A stretch of 64,000 bases of DNA, from contig JADKBM010000004.1 in NCBI GenBank assembly GCA_016715115.1, forward strand, positions 930,001-994,000, given 5' to 3'. Both the position numbers and the translations under genes were made by a program. Under the pieces are notes generated by a model. The model searched no databases. It saw only the letters and a list, made by a program, of their open reading frames with translations, and was not told the DNA's origin. Below are positions 17,461 through 26,568 of the stretch, piece after piece; the first letter of the stretch is position 1; every line of letters begins with the position of its first letter. This DNA is from Acidobacteriota bacterium. GTDB lineage: Bacteria > Acidobacteriota > Blastocatellia > Pyrinomonadales > Pyrinomonadaceae.

Positions 17461-20400
17461 ATAATCGTGTGACTGGATCGCCTGCGCGGCGACGGCGAGC
17501 GGTTCGAAATAGAGGCCTTTGACCATCGTTTCGTTTTCGGCGACGCCTTTGATCAGCAAAAATCGGTTTTCGTTGATCACCGAACGGTATTTCTCGAGCA
17601 CTTCCGGGAGAACGATGATATTCGTAAAGCCGGTTTCGTCCTCGAGCGTGATGAACATCACGCCGCGTGCCGTTTCGGGTCGTTGGCGGACGATCACCGC
17701 GCCGGCGACGGTGACGACGTCCTTGCGCTTCATCTTCAGCGTTTGCGCCGAAGACAGAACGCGTTTGCGGTTCATCTCTTCGCGGACGAAAGTCATCGGA
17801 TGCGGACCGAGCGTAAGTCCGGTTTTCGAGAGATCGGCGGCGACGTTCTCGAGTGGCGACATCTTTTTCAAAAACGGCGTCTTCGCGGGTTGTTCAAGCG
17901 GTTGCCCGACGAACAGGCTGCCTTTGTCGCGGATCGAAAGCTCGACCTGCCAGAGCGCGCGACGGCGGTTCGCGGCATCGAGCGCGCCGGTCATCGCGAG
18001 ATTTCTGAGTTCGCGTTTGTTGATCGCCGGGACACGCGCGGCGAGATCGTCGGAATCGGAAAACGGCCCGTCGCGTCGCGCGACGGCGATCGCTTCGCCC
18101 GTGTCCTTGCGAAGTCCTTTGACATAATTGAGCCCGATGCGGAGTTCGTCGTCTTCGAGCGTGCACAGATAATCCGACGCGTTGACGTCGATCGGGCGAA
18201 AGCCGAGCCCGTGGCGCTGAGCGTCTTTCACCAACGTCGCCGGCGAGTAGAATCCGAGCGGGTAATTGTTGAGCATCGCCGTCGTGAAGGCGTCAAGATG
18301 ATGGACCTTGAGATACGCCGACGCATAGGTCAGAAGCGCGAAACTCGCGGCGTGCGATTCCGGAAAACCGTAGTTCGCGAAAGCGTAAACGGACGCGACG
18401 ATCTTGTCCTGCGTCTCTTTGTCGAGCCCTCTGGCCGTCATCCCGCGACGCATTTTTTCCTCGATGACCTTTAATTTCTTGTCGGCGCGTTTGAACCCGA
18501 GCGCGCGGCGCAATTCCTCGGCCTCGCCGCCGGTCAACCCCGCGGCTTCCATTCCGATCTTCAGCACTTGCTCCTGAAAAAGCGGCACGCCGAGCGTTCG
18601 TTCGAGCACGGGCTTGAGCGACGGGTGCATATAGTCGACCTCTTCGAGACCCTGACGGCGGCGGAGATAGACGTTGAGCATATTGCCGACGATCGGGCCG
18701 GGCCGGATGATTGCGACCTGCACGACGAGGTCGTAGAAGGTCTCGGGCTTCGCCTTCGGCAGAAAATTCATCTGCGCGCGCGATTCGACCTGGAACATCC
18801 CGACCGTGTCGGCGTCCTGCAGCGTTTTGTATACGAGCGGATCGTCTTTCGGGATCTTCGCGAGATCGACCTCTTCCTTTTTGTGATCACGGATGATCGT
18901 CAGCGTGTCGCGGATGACGGCCATCATCCCGAGTCCGAGCAGATCGACCTTGACGATATCGAGTTCGGCGCAGTCGTCCTTGTCCCACTGGATGATGGTT
19001 CGGCCGTCCATCGACGCCGGTTCGATCGGGACAACGCCGTCGAGCCGCCCGAGCGAGATCACCATACCGCCCGAATGCTGGCCGAGATGCCGCGGGAAAT
19101 TAAGAATGTTTAGAAAAAACTGAAAGAAGGCACGGATTCGCGGCGACCGTTCGGGGTCGAATCCGGCCTCGCGAAAGCGGACTAGCTGATCTTCGATATT
19201 CGAATCGTGAAACGAGATCAGTTTAGAGAGCCGACCGAGTTCGTGTTCCTCGAATCCGAAGACCTTGCCGACCTCGCGGATCGCCGATTTCGACTTGTAG
19301 GTGATGACGTTGGCGGTCATCGCCGCACCGCGCGCACCGTATTTTTGATAGACGTACTGGATGACGGCCTCGCGATCGTCGCCGCTCGGAAGATCGATGT
19401 CGATGTCCGGATATTCGCCGCGTTCTTCGGACAGGAACCGTTCGAAAAGGAGTTTGCCCTCGATCGGATCGACCGCCGTGATCCCGAGCGAATAACAGAC
19501 GACGGAATTTGCCGCCGACCCGCGCCCCTGCGAGAGAATATTTCGGTTGCGGCAGAACTCGGAGATGTCCCAGACGAGCAGAAAATAGCCGGCGAGCTTT
19601 AGTTTTTCGATCAGCCGGAGTTCTTTTTCGAGTTTCTCGCGGACGATCGGCGTGATCGAGCCATACCGCCAGACGGCGCCTTTTTCGGTGAGCTTGCGAA
19701 GCAGCGAGTCCATCGTTTCGCCCTGCGGAACGGGATACTCGGGAAATGTGTAGCCGATCTCGTCCATCGAAAAATCGATGCGGCTCGCGATCTCGGACGT
19801 GCGGCCGACGGCCTGCGGGAAATCTTCGAACAGGCGCAACATTTCGGTTTCTGATTTAAGTCGGCGCTCGTCGTTGCGCGAGAGGAGCCGGCCGGCATTG
19901 TCGATCGAAACGTGATTTTTGATACACGTGAAAACGTCGAAGAGCTGACGGTCGGCTCGGTTCGCATAATACGCGCCATTGCTCGCGAAGAGCGGAACGC
20001 GCAGCTTGTGGGCGTAGCTTACGACCGACTGGTTGAGGTCTTCCTGATGGCGCAGATAATGCCGCTGCAGTTCGGCGTAGAGGCGGTTTTCGAAGACGTA
20101 TTGAAGCCAGGCCATCGCCTCGAGCCCCTTGTGCTGCCTGATCTGCGAATGCAGAAACCCATCCTCGCCGCCGGTCAGGCAGAGAAGATCTTTCGAGTAA
20201 GTTTCGATGTCTTCCCGAAAAGCGAAATGCTCTCCTTTTTTGTTGCGGAGCTTGATGGTCGTGATCAGTTTGCACAGGTTCCGGTAGCCGCCGATCGAGG
20301 TCGGGACGAGCGGCAAAAGGCTGCCGTCTTCCATCGTGATCTCGGCGCCGATGATCGCCCTGACGCCTTTTTCCTTTGCTTCGAGATGAAAGCGAACGGC

Positions 20401-20544
20401 CCCCGAAACGGTGTCGCGATCGAGCAGCGCGACGGTTCCGATCCCGAGGCTCGCCGCCGCCGCAACCAGATCCTCCGGCAACGATCCGGAAGAGAGGAAG
20501 CTGAACGCCGATCGTGTATGAAGTTCGCAAAACATCTTATTCAT
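17455..20544 (-). CDS. dnaE2: Error-prone DNA polymerase III alpha subunit DnaE2 (ImuC)
   Basis: The translesion polymerase of the SOS mutasome, about 1029 aa. An N-terminal PHP domain begins CELHTRSAFSFLSSGSLPEDL. The polymerase core has the catalytic PDIDIDLPSGDDRE motif near residue 385 and the FPESHAASFALLTYASAYLK segment near 730. The C-terminal OB-fold is present, and the length and lack of a long C-terminal tail fit DnaE2 rather than replicative DnaE1. It extends mutagenic bypass synthesis with ImuA and ImuB, encoded just upstream. The start at 20544 (MNKMFCELH) is chosen because the longer TTG frame at 20571 would translate heptad repeat DNA; 20535 is also possible. Confidence 0.95.
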   Translation of the reverse strand: MNKMFCELHTRSAFSFLSSGSLPEDLVAAAASLGIGTVALLDRDTVSGAVRFHLEAKEKGVRAIIGAEITMEDGSLLPLVPTSIGGYRNLCKLITTIKLRNKKGEHFAFREDIETYSKDLLCLTGGEDGFLHSQIRQHKGLEAMAWLQYVFENRLYAELQRHYLRHQEDLNQSVVSYAHKLRVPLFASNGAYYANRADRQLFDVFTCIKNHVSIDNAGRLLSRNDERRLKSETEMLRLFEDFPQAVGRTSEIASRIDFSMDEIGYTFPEYPVPQGETMDSLLRKLTEKGAVWRYGSITPIVREKLEKELRLIEKLKLAGYFLLVWDISEFCRNRNILSQGRGSAANSVVCYSLGITAVDPIEGKLLFERFLSEERGEYPDIDIDLPSGDDREAVIQYVYQKYGARGAAMTANVITYKSKSAIREVGKVFGFEEHELGRLSKLISFHDSNIEDQLVRFREAGFDPERSPRIRAFFQFFLNILNFPRHLGQHSGGMVISLGRLDGVVPIEPASMDGRTIIQWDKDDCAELDIVKVDLLGLGMMAVIRDTLTIIRDHKKEEVDLAKIPKDDPLVYKTLQDADTVGMFQVESRAQMNFLPKAKPETFYDLVVQVAIIRPGPIVGNMLNVYLRRRQGLEEVDYMHPSLKPVLERTLGVPLFQEQVLKIGMEAAGLTGGEAEELRRALGFKRADKKLKVIEEKMRRGMTARGLDKETQDKIVASVYAFANYGFPESHAASFALLTYASAYLKVHHLDAFTTAMLNNYPLGFYSPATLVKDAQRHGLGFRPIDVNASDYLCTLEDDELRIGLNYVKGLRKDTGEAIAVARRDGPFSDSDDLAARVPAINKRELRNLAMTGALDAANRRRALWQVELSIRDKGSLFVGQPLEQPAKTPFLKKMSPLENVAADLSKTGLTLGPHPMTFVREEMNRKRVLSSAQTLKMKRKDVVTVAGAVIVRQRPETARGVMFITLEDETGFTNIIVLPEVLEKYRSVINENRFLLIKGVAENETMVKGLYFEPLAVAAQAIQSHDYQ

Positions 20545-20700
20545 TTGCGATTTGCGATTGCCGATTTGCAATTGTGGATGATCCCAACCAAGCGCTACTG
20601 TGAGCTGTACTTGCCCCGTGTTTGCCGGTCGCTACCGCTCCCGGTTCCGACTTGGCGGCCCACTCAATCGCAAATCGCAAATCGGCAATCGCAAATTCAA
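20543..20700. repeat. Inverted pair of ATTTGCG-type heptad repeats between imuB and dnaE2
   Basis: The left arm (about 20543-20573) reads ATTTGCGATTTGCGATTGCC and on. The right arm (about 20664-20700) is its inverse complement built from CAAATCG/GCAATCG heptads. About 90 bp separate the arms. It could fold into a long hairpin in the imuB-dnaE2 transcript. The start codon region of dnaE2 lies at its edge, and the imuB stop lies within the other edge. Confidence 0.75.
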
Positions 20701-21947
20701 TCGTATTCCCCGGTCACGAACCAATCGCGGCCGGCTCGGGCGAGACTATAGATCCCGCCGTTCTCGAGCTCGACATCCCATTCTTCGGTCTTCCAGTTGG
20801 CGGCGTTCCACCACTGCGCTGATTCGGACCAGACGCCGCCGTATTCGACGACCTTGCCGGCAAATCGCGGTGTGCGGACAAACATCAGGCGCTTTTGATT
20901 GACGACCACATCGGCCGCGAGCGGCGGATCAAAATAACTCAAATGAATGTGCGGCCGAATCTTATTTCCGGTTTTCGGTTCGACGCCAGCCGGAAGGCGG
21001 TCCGCGGCGAGACTGAAGGCACGGCTCAGGCGTTGGTCGAGCACGACCGGCACACCGGCGTTATCCTCGCCGATAAGTTTTTTGATCTTCGAAACCGTCA
21101 GCAAAAGGCTTTCGGGCTCGAGGCTGGTCGTCGCGAAGAGACTTTTCTGAGCCGTTCTCGGACGGGCGAAATGTGCCGTGATCTCAACCGATGTGATGCC
21201 TTCAGGCGGCGGGTCGGAGTTGATCCGGAGCGATATGATCTTCGACCAGAATTTAATGTCGAGTGTTGGAAATGAGATCTTGATCTCGTAGTCGCGCACT
21301 CCGCCGCGTTCAAGTCCGAGACTGATGGCGAGCCGTTCGGTCCGGAATCCGTAAGTGTCGGTCTGGTTGAAAACGCGTTCGAGCCCGTGTCGGACGATAA
21401 AGATCAGCTGTTCGAAATCGAGAACCGGAAAATCCAGCCGGTACGTCCAGTTGATGAAATCGTCCTTCAGATTCGGGGTGAGGACGTATTTTCCCCTGTT
21501 CTGGACGAGGTCGAGCACGTCGCGGAATTCCGGTCCGTAACGGGCGATGAGTTCGTTTTCGGGGACGCGTTTCAGATCGCGGACGCTCGAAAATCCGAGC
21601 GCGTCGAAGACGTCAAGCGTGTCGCGGTCGATCTCGAGCCGGCCGAGCGGAAGCCGTTCGAGTTTGGCGTCGGAAACGACTGTCGTCCCCTTTTTGCTGC
21701 GCGCCTGCAGGATCGCCGAGGCCGCGTTTTCGGCGACGGCGATATTTGCGCGGATCTTTGCGACGGTCAGAATTTCATCGATCTTAGCGGCGATCTCGTC
21801 GGGCGAACCGATAAGTTTTTCGAGCCCGCTCGTTTCAAACAGAACGCCGTCGCCGAGCCATTCGATCCGGTAAGCGAAGTTTTCGGCGGCCGCGACGAGT
21901 TCCGGTTTAGCGGCTTCGCTGATGATGCAGGCGTAGAGTCTAGACAT
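20697..21947 (-). CDS. imuB: ImuB, Y-family polymerase-like mutasome protein
   Basis: A 416-aa Y-family DNA polymerase homologue. The finger/palm-like N-terminal (GDGVLFETSGLEKLIGSP) and helix-hairpin-helix segment (LPLGRLEIDRDTLDVFDALGFSSVRDLKRVP) fit ImuB. The opening lacks the metal-binding aspartates of active Y-family enzymes (MSRLYACIISEAAKPE), as known for ImuB, which works as a bridge between the sliding clamp, ImuA and DnaE2. It overlaps imuA by 8 bp, implying coupled translation. At 416 aa it is shorter than many ImuB (about 500 aa). Confidence 0.9.
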   Translation of the reverse strand: MSRLYACIISEAAKPELVAAAENFAYRIEWLGDGVLFETSGLEKLIGSPDEIAAKIDEILTVAKIRANIAVAENAASAILQARSKKGTTVVSDAKLERLPLGRLEIDRDTLDVFDALGFSSVRDLKRVPENELIARYGPEFRDVLDLVQNRGKYVLTPNLKDDFINWTYRLDFPVLDFEQLIFIVRHGLERVFNQTDTYGFRTERLAISLGLERGGVRDYEIKISFPTLDIKFWSKIISLRINSDPPPEGITSVEITAHFARPRTAQKSLFATTSLEPESLLLTVSKIKKLIGEDNAGVPVVLDQRLSRAFSLAADRLPAGVEPKTGNKIRPHIHLSYFDPPLAADVVVNQKRLMFVRTPRFAGKVVEYGGVWSESAQWWNAANWKTEEWDVELENGGIYSLARAGRDWFVTGEYD

Positions 21948-22578
21948 AATTGCTCGTGATGCGAGTCAGCACCGAACCGCCCGACATCGGCTTTTTTGAA
22001 TTAAGATCGACGAAAAACTCACGCAAGAGCTTGAATCGACCGACACCGTTCCAGACCGAACGGGCCCTTGAAACGGTGTATGACTGGCTCGACGCCGACC
22101 CGAGCAAAGGTTCGCGGACGGTGACGATAAGCATCGTCTGCCCGGTACCGACTCCGGTCCGGAAGCGATACCAGAACGAACTCGGAATATGGATCAGATG
22201 CTGTCGCGGAACGAGGCTGAGATTCAGCCAGATCGCCCCGAAACCTTTCGCCTGCACGAGATAGTCGGTAACGGTAAACGACTTTTCCAGTTCGCCGCCG
22301 CATTTTATCCAGAGCGTGTTTTCAAGCATCAATCCATTCTCTCGCGCCGATTCCGGGTTAAAACCGTCGGACACATCGACGACCGCGCAGATCTCGCCGT
22401 TCTGCGTCAGCGTCGCGAGAAACGCCAGCGCGAGTGCCGTCTTTCCGGAGCTCGCCGCGCCGCAGATCTCAGAAACGCCGCCGCGCTGCAGCCGAAGTCC
22501 GAATTGCTCGACAAACTCGCGGGAGACACGTTGTTCTTCCCGCAACTGCGAAGCACTTTTTACCAACGCTAAAGCCAT
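21940..22578 (-). CDS. imuA: ImuA, RecA-like mutasome protein
   Basis: A RecA/SulA-like accessory protein of about 212 aa. The Walker A-like segment GAASSGKTALALAFLATL lies near residue 42, followed by VVDVSDGFNPESA and a RecA-like core. It works with ImuB and DnaE2 in SOS mutagenesis. The start at 22578 (MALALVKSASQ) is preferred. A longer frame from 22665 would translate two copies of a palindromic repeat (LSRVNALLVR twice), which is unlikely to be protein. It overlaps imuB by 8 bp. Confidence 0.88.
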   Translation of the reverse strand: MALALVKSASQLREEQRVSREFVEQFGLRLQRGGVSEICGAASSGKTALALAFLATLTQNGEICAVVDVSDGFNPESARENGLMLENTLWIKCGGELEKSFTVTDYLVQAKGFGAIWLNLSLVPRQHLIHIPSSFWYRFRTGVGTGQTMLIVTVREPLLGSASSQSYTVSRARSVWNGVGRFKLLREFFVDLNSKKPMSGGSVLTRITSNYV

Positions 22579-22789
22579 GGCGATTCGTACGAGTAACGCG
22601 TTTACGCGTGACAGCACCCGTACGAGTAACGCGTTTACGCGTGACAGCGTCGGAGACGCGACCACGTATCAGTTCCCCGAGCGATGGGCGCAGGTGGTTC
22701 GTTGTCAGGTCAAGTTGAAGTTACTCCAACGTTAGTCACGCGTAAACGCGTTACTCTTACGGAGCGCGTTACTCTTACGGGGCGCGCTC
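22579..22789. repeat. Palindromic GAGTAACGCGTTTACGCGTGAC repeats (BIME-like) between lexA and imuA
   Basis: Two direct copies of a 21-22-bp palindromic unit (GAGTAACGCG-TTTA-CGCGTGAC) lie at about 22588-22643. Inverse copies (GTCACGCGTAAACGCGTTAC) lie at about 22735-22757, followed by shorter TTACTCTTACGG derivatives up to the lexA stop codon. Direct plus inverted units resemble a REP/BIME mosaic. A related family with a different centre is at 40204-40322. Confidence 0.8.
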
Positions 22790-23395
22790 CTACCCGAAAT
22801 ATCTGAGCAATCCGACAACGACGCCCTGGACGGTGACGCGTTCGGCGTCGACGACGATCGTCCGGTACCGGCTGTTGGCCGGTATCAGATGAACCTTGTC
22901 GCCGACGACGCGAAATGTCTTGACGGTCGCGTCGCGGCCGTCGACGAGCGCGACGACGATGTCGCCGTTGTTCGCCGTCGGCGTCGCGCGGACGACGATC
23001 CGGTCGCCTTCGAGGATCTTTTCCTCGATCATACTGTCGCCGACGACGCGGAGCGCGAAATGATCGCTGCCCGCCCGAAGCATATCGCGCGGCGCGTTCA
23101 GATATTCCGGAACGAGCACCGCCTCGATCGGATTTCCGGCCGCGACCAGCCCGAGCAGCGGGATCCGCATCGTCGAATCGGAAGCGTCCGCATCGTACTC
23201 GCCCGCCAGTTCGACCCCGCGCCAACCCTTTCGACGCCTGATGAACCCTTCCGCCTCGAGCGCGTTCAGATTCCGGTACAGCGCCGACTTCGAATTGAGC
23301 CCCAGCGCCTTCGTCATCTCATCGACGGTCGGCGACTCGCCGCTCCGCTCGATCGTTTCCTTGATAAATCTGTACAGTTTTTTTTCTTTCATCAC
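22790..23395 (-). CDS. lexA: LexA SOS repressor
   Basis: A 201-aa LexA. The N-terminal winged helix (TVDEMTKALGLNSKSALYRNLNALEAEGFIRRR) binds DNA. The cleavage site is Ala86-Gly87 (LVAAGNP), and the catalytic pair is Ser121 (VGDSMIEE) with Lys159 (DATVKTF). RecA-stimulated self-cleavage should derepress the SOS regulon. It heads the imuA-imuB-dnaE2 cassette on the same strand, the classical arrangement outside enterobacteria. A promoter with an overlapping dyad lies 48-85 nt upstream. Confidence 0.95.
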   Translation of the reverse strand: MMKEKKLYRFIKETIERSGESPTVDEMTKALGLNSKSALYRNLNALEAEGFIRRRKGWRGVELAGEYDADASDSTMRIPLLGLVAAGNPIEAVLVPEYLNAPRDMLRAGSDHFALRVVGDSMIEEKILEGDRIVVRATPTANNGDIVVALVDGRDATVKTFRVVGDKVHLIPANSRYRTIVVDAERVTVQGVVVGLLRYFG

Positions 23396-23442
23396 GATCT
23401 ATCCCGATTTGCCCTTATTGGACAAAAATGGAATAATTTGGA

Positions 23443-23480
23443 ATGTTATGGAACATATCAGGAAAATTTGGAGAAATCAA
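23443..23480 (-). promoter_or_regulatory. lexA promoter with candidate SOS operator
   Basis: On the minus strand TTGATT (23475-23480), a 17-nt spacer and TATGTT (23452-23457) form a plausible promoter for lexA. A perfect dyad ATGTT-N4-AACAT (23443-23456) overlaps the -10 element, where a self-repressing LexA would bind. The dyad differs from the E. coli and Bacillus boxes, so the assignment is inference. Confidence 0.4.
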
Positions 23481-23643
23481 GTAGTGCGAACGGCCCCAAT
23501 CACAACGGACTTCAAGACAAATACGGTCTAGAGCAACAAAGACAAAGACGAGCCGAATACGACCAACTTTAGGTATATGGAATTGCACAAGAATCGAACC
23601 GCGTTTATCGTAAAGGAGAGATTGTAGACATACGGAGATAACA

Positions 23644-24525
23644 ATGGATCATATCCCAAGCCCACCCGAATTAATGGCGACGCTGCCAAGCGTGACCAAC
23701 GTAGAATTTATTGCAAGCGGCGGATTCAAAGCCGTTTTCAAGGCTGAGGTGAACGGCGAAAGTGAAGCGGTCAAGCTGGTGCTACTACCAGAACTCACAG
23801 AACCAGACCTTCGCAATCAAATCACAGCTCGGGTCGAGCGTGAAGTCAAAGTTCTCGAAAACTGCAAGAATCCGTTTCTTGTGAAGATAGGCAGCCTCAA
23901 CCTCGAAGAGAAGACCATCGGCGCGCACGACTATTTGGTGTACAGTGAGGAGCTCTTGGTTGGCGAATCCCTGCTTGATGTCATCGAAAAAGGACGCAGT
24001 CCAAATCAAGATGAATTGATCATATTAGCCCGCTGCTTGATGACAGCGCTCGATGAGATTGCGATGCTCGGCCATATTCACAGAGACGTGAAACCAGGTA
24101 ACATCATTTTTACCGGTGAAACAGAACGACCATTCGTTTTGCTGGACCTCGGCATAGCCTTCAAGATGCACGGAACTGAGTTAACCGCGCCAGGCGCAGG
24201 ACCGCCAGGAACGATGATTTACATGGCTCCCGAACTGTTTCAGCCAAATTATAAAGACTTGCTCGATATTCGCTCAGACATCTATTCGGCGGGCGTGACA
24301 ATTTTCGAGTATGCGGCCGGAAGCCACCCGCTCGCAAGGACTGGCGAAAACCCGTATGCAACGCTTTACCGAATAGTGAAAATGTCACCACCAAGATTGC
24401 AAACGTTACGACCCGACCTTGAAGACTGGTTTTGTGAAATGGTCAACCGCTGCATAAAGAAAACTCCCGCCTTGCGGTACAGGAATCCAAAGGCTTTCTG
24501 CGAAGAATTGGAGAAACAAATATGA
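23644..24525 (+). CDS. Compact soluble Ser/Thr protein kinase
   Basis: A 293-aa stand-alone kinase domain without membrane segment. It has a glycine loop ASGGFKAVFKA (24-34), a lysine at 44 (EAVKLV), the catalytic HRDVKPGN (146-153), DLG in place of DFG (168-170) and APE (195-197), so it should be active. A GGAG ribosome site lies 6 nt before ATG. The stop overlaps the next gene's start (ATGA), so the two are translationally coupled. Codon use looks less GC-biased than in the neighbours, suggesting acquisition. A kinase paired with an unknown protein and a nuclease gene recalls phage-defence or signalling modules, but this is inference. Confidence 0.9.
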   Translation: MDHIPSPPELMATLPSVTNVEFIASGGFKAVFKAEVNGESEAVKLVLLPELTEPDLRNQITARVEREVKVLENCKNPFLVKIGSLNLEEKTIGAHDYLVYSEELLVGESLLDVIEKGRSPNQDELIILARCLMTALDEIAMLGHIHRDVKPGNIIFTGETERPFVLLDLGIAFKMHGTELTAPGAGPPGTMIYMAPELFQPNYKDLLDIRSDIYSAGVTIFEYAAGSHPLARTGENPYATLYRIVKMSPPRLQTLRPDLEDWFCEMVNRCIKKTPALRYRNPKAFCEELEKQI

Positions 24526-25712
24526 AGGTCTTTGCCCAACACGGTCACCAGCCATCAGATAAGATAACCGGTGGTTTGACAGAAGGCGTAATACAGGGTG
24601 CGATCCTGAGTGCGCGATATCTTCCCCCAGATCGAGCCATTGAGAAGATCAATGAGCTTACAGCAATTCAACCTGGCGCTGAAATCGTCCTCGATTCTGA
24701 GTTCTACGCCTCTCGTCTATTTGGAACCCCAAACGCTCAGATTGGATCATTGGAGAAATGGAGCTTTCTTGGAAACTTCAGACGACGGGACTTAGTTCGA
24801 TCACAAACTGTAGAACGGGCGCTTCGTACGGTGTTTGATTCCGTAGCTCATCTTCCCGTAACTGCGCATATTGCACCAAATATCTACATCTCGCAGTCGT
24901 TCGATTCGATGGAGGCTGGTATTGCACTAAACTTCATCGAGCGAAGCAATGACACGTTCGCAGAAACCGGACTTCCAGTTTACGCAACTATTGCCGTAGA
25001 TTGTAAAGCGCTCTTAAGTCCGAACGATTTCCTGTCATTCCTAAATGACATAACGGCTATGGAATCACGACCTACTGGGTTTTACCTGATCGTTGGAGGT
25101 GGACCAATTACAGAACGGTCTGACATCGCTCAATCGGAACTCATGGATGCAAATGTCCTGGGTGGCTGGATGATGCTTAACTACGCTTTGCGGGAGAATG
25201 GCTTCCGTGTCATCAACGGATACTCAGATGTCCTCTCTCCATTTCTTACCGTTGCAGGAGCAGCGGCGTGCGCCACTGGATGGTGGTCGAATCTACGAAC
25301 TTTTTCCATGGGCAGATATGTTAGATCAAATGCGGCCGGTGGACAGTTGCCGATTATCCGCTATCTAAGCAAACTGCTCCTTAATCGAATAAAACGAGAT
25401 CAATTAACATTTAGCGAAATTATCCCTGGAATCCTCAATGGACTTCCACACGACATGGATTACGATGGCGAAACAAGTCGAACAACTGAAGCGCTGCAAA
25501 CTTGGGAAGCAATATCTTCGCTCAACAACGATGTTCAAAGTTCGAGCATCAGCGATGCACTCTCAACTCTTGATAACATGGTGACACAGTCTGAGGCCGC
25601 CTACAGTACACTGAACAGTTATGGGATATCTGCTGGCCACGAAACCTCGTTGGAGTATTTGGAGCAATTAAGAGGCGGCGTTGAAGTATTTAGAAAACTG
25701 GCCGAGATTTGA
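24522..25712 (+). CDS. Unrecognised kinase-coupled protein
   Basis: A 396-aa protein of unknown family. It has no signal peptide or transmembrane helix. Alternating strands and helices (AEIVLDSEFYASRL; LPVYATIAVDCKALL; TGFYLIVGGGP; FRVINGYSDVLSPF; AAACATGWWSNLRTFSMGRY) suggest an alpha/beta barrel or Rossmann-like core, with a helical tail after about 300 rich in Ser/Thr (SSSISDALSTLDNMVTQSEA) that could be a kinase target. It overlaps the kinase gene by 4 nt, the strongest clue that it is the kinase's substrate or effector. Its 3' end overlaps the convergent nuclease-like gene by 23 bp. Confidence 0.75.
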   Translation: MKVFAQHGHQPSDKITGGLTEGVIQGAILSARYLPPDRAIEKINELTAIQPGAEIVLDSEFYASRLFGTPNAQIGSLEKWSFLGNFRRRDLVRSQTVERALRTVFDSVAHLPVTAHIAPNIYISQSFDSMEAGIALNFIERSNDTFAETGLPVYATIAVDCKALLSPNDFLSFLNDITAMESRPTGFYLIVGGGPITERSDIAQSELMDANVLGGWMMLNYALRENGFRVINGYSDVLSPFLTVAGAAACATGWWSNLRTFSMGRYVRSNAAGGQLPIIRYLSKLLLNRIKRDQLTFSEIIPGILNGLPHDMDYDGETSRTTEALQTWEAISSLNNDVQSSSISDALSTLDNMVTQSEAAYSTLNSYGISAGHETSLEYLEQLRGGVEVFRKLAEI

Positions 25713-26280
25713 TTCTATTAGCACGCAAGACCTTGGCTACCGCTTTCGTGGACTGTGATTTATCTAACGGTCGCCTAGTTCTTGGAGTATGAAGCGCAGT
25801 AATTGTGTTCGAATCGGAATCAAACGTCCACAAACCGAGTCCCAACAACTTGAATGTTGAAAGGTGTTCGGTCGCTTTGCGTGCATGTTTGGCAGGAATC
25901 ACCAAAATTGAAAGGTGTGAAAAGAATCGATATCGATTTGCTTGTAGGAGTCCTTTTCGCCAGTCCCGAATTTTGACTTCAAAAGCGCGAATCACTGATC
26001 CTTTTGGCATCCCGAATAGCGGTCCGGAATTCGCGCCAGATTTCCACGAAATCGCAACGATGTCAGCAATACCGTACCCGTTCGCCGGTATCTCTCTAGC
26101 CAAAAGCAAACGATCTTTGTTTGAACGAAAATGAACCGTGCGAAATTGATGAAGATACGCTTGGGCAAATTTGTAGGTGAACCGCCGCTCCTCCCGACCG
26201 TTTAATCCGTGTCCGGGCAAATTACGTGCGGGTTCCGAGAATCGAAGTTTTGCAATCCGATTTGTCGAATTCAGGGTCAT
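25690..26280 (-). CDS. PD-(D/E)XK nuclease-like protein
   Basis: A 196-aa protein with restriction-endonuclease-fold motifs: an N-terminal helix with EER (30-32), GIADIVAIS (70-78) giving Asp73, AFEVKI (99-104) giving Glu101 and Lys103, then Gln113 in LLQANRYRFF. The order D, ExK, Q and the following helix and LVIP strand fit a PD-(D/E)XK nuclease such as MmcB-like or restriction-associated ones. The family call is by motif, not by search. It is convergent with the kinase pair and ends inside it by 23 bp. Its base composition is visibly AT-richer than rarA next door. Confidence 0.6.
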   Translation of the reverse strand: MTLNSTNRIAKLRFSEPARNLPGHGLNGREERRFTYKFAQAYLHQFRTVHFRSNKDRLLLAREIPANGYGIADIVAISWKSGANSGPLFGMPKGSVIRAFEVKIRDWRKGLLQANRYRFFSHLSILVIPAKHARKATEHLSTFKLLGLGLWTFDSDSNTITALHTPRTRRPLDKSQSTKAVAKVLRANRIKSRPVF

Positions 26281-26568
26281 TTAAATACTCTCGATACGGT
26301 AGGCACATCACCCGCCAAAATATCAGATTTCTCTCACTTCTTGAAGAAAAGACGAACGAACTTTTGAGCCGACAATCCAATCATAACAGCAAGACTGAAA
26401 TTTTACGCATCTTTCCCGAACGTCGAATCAGAATAATCTGAATCTACCAAGGCTGACATGATTTCAATCAAATCAATTGGAATTAACCGGAATCGCAAAA
26501 ATAGGTAGGAAACTTAGAGATATTGCCCGAAGTTGTCCTCAAGCGACTTCCCAACTAACATAGACCGC

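Noticed and set aside
22579..22665. 29-residue N-terminal extension of ImuA
   Set aside because: It translates two copies of the palindromic repeat (LSRVNALLVR twice) and has no family counterpart.
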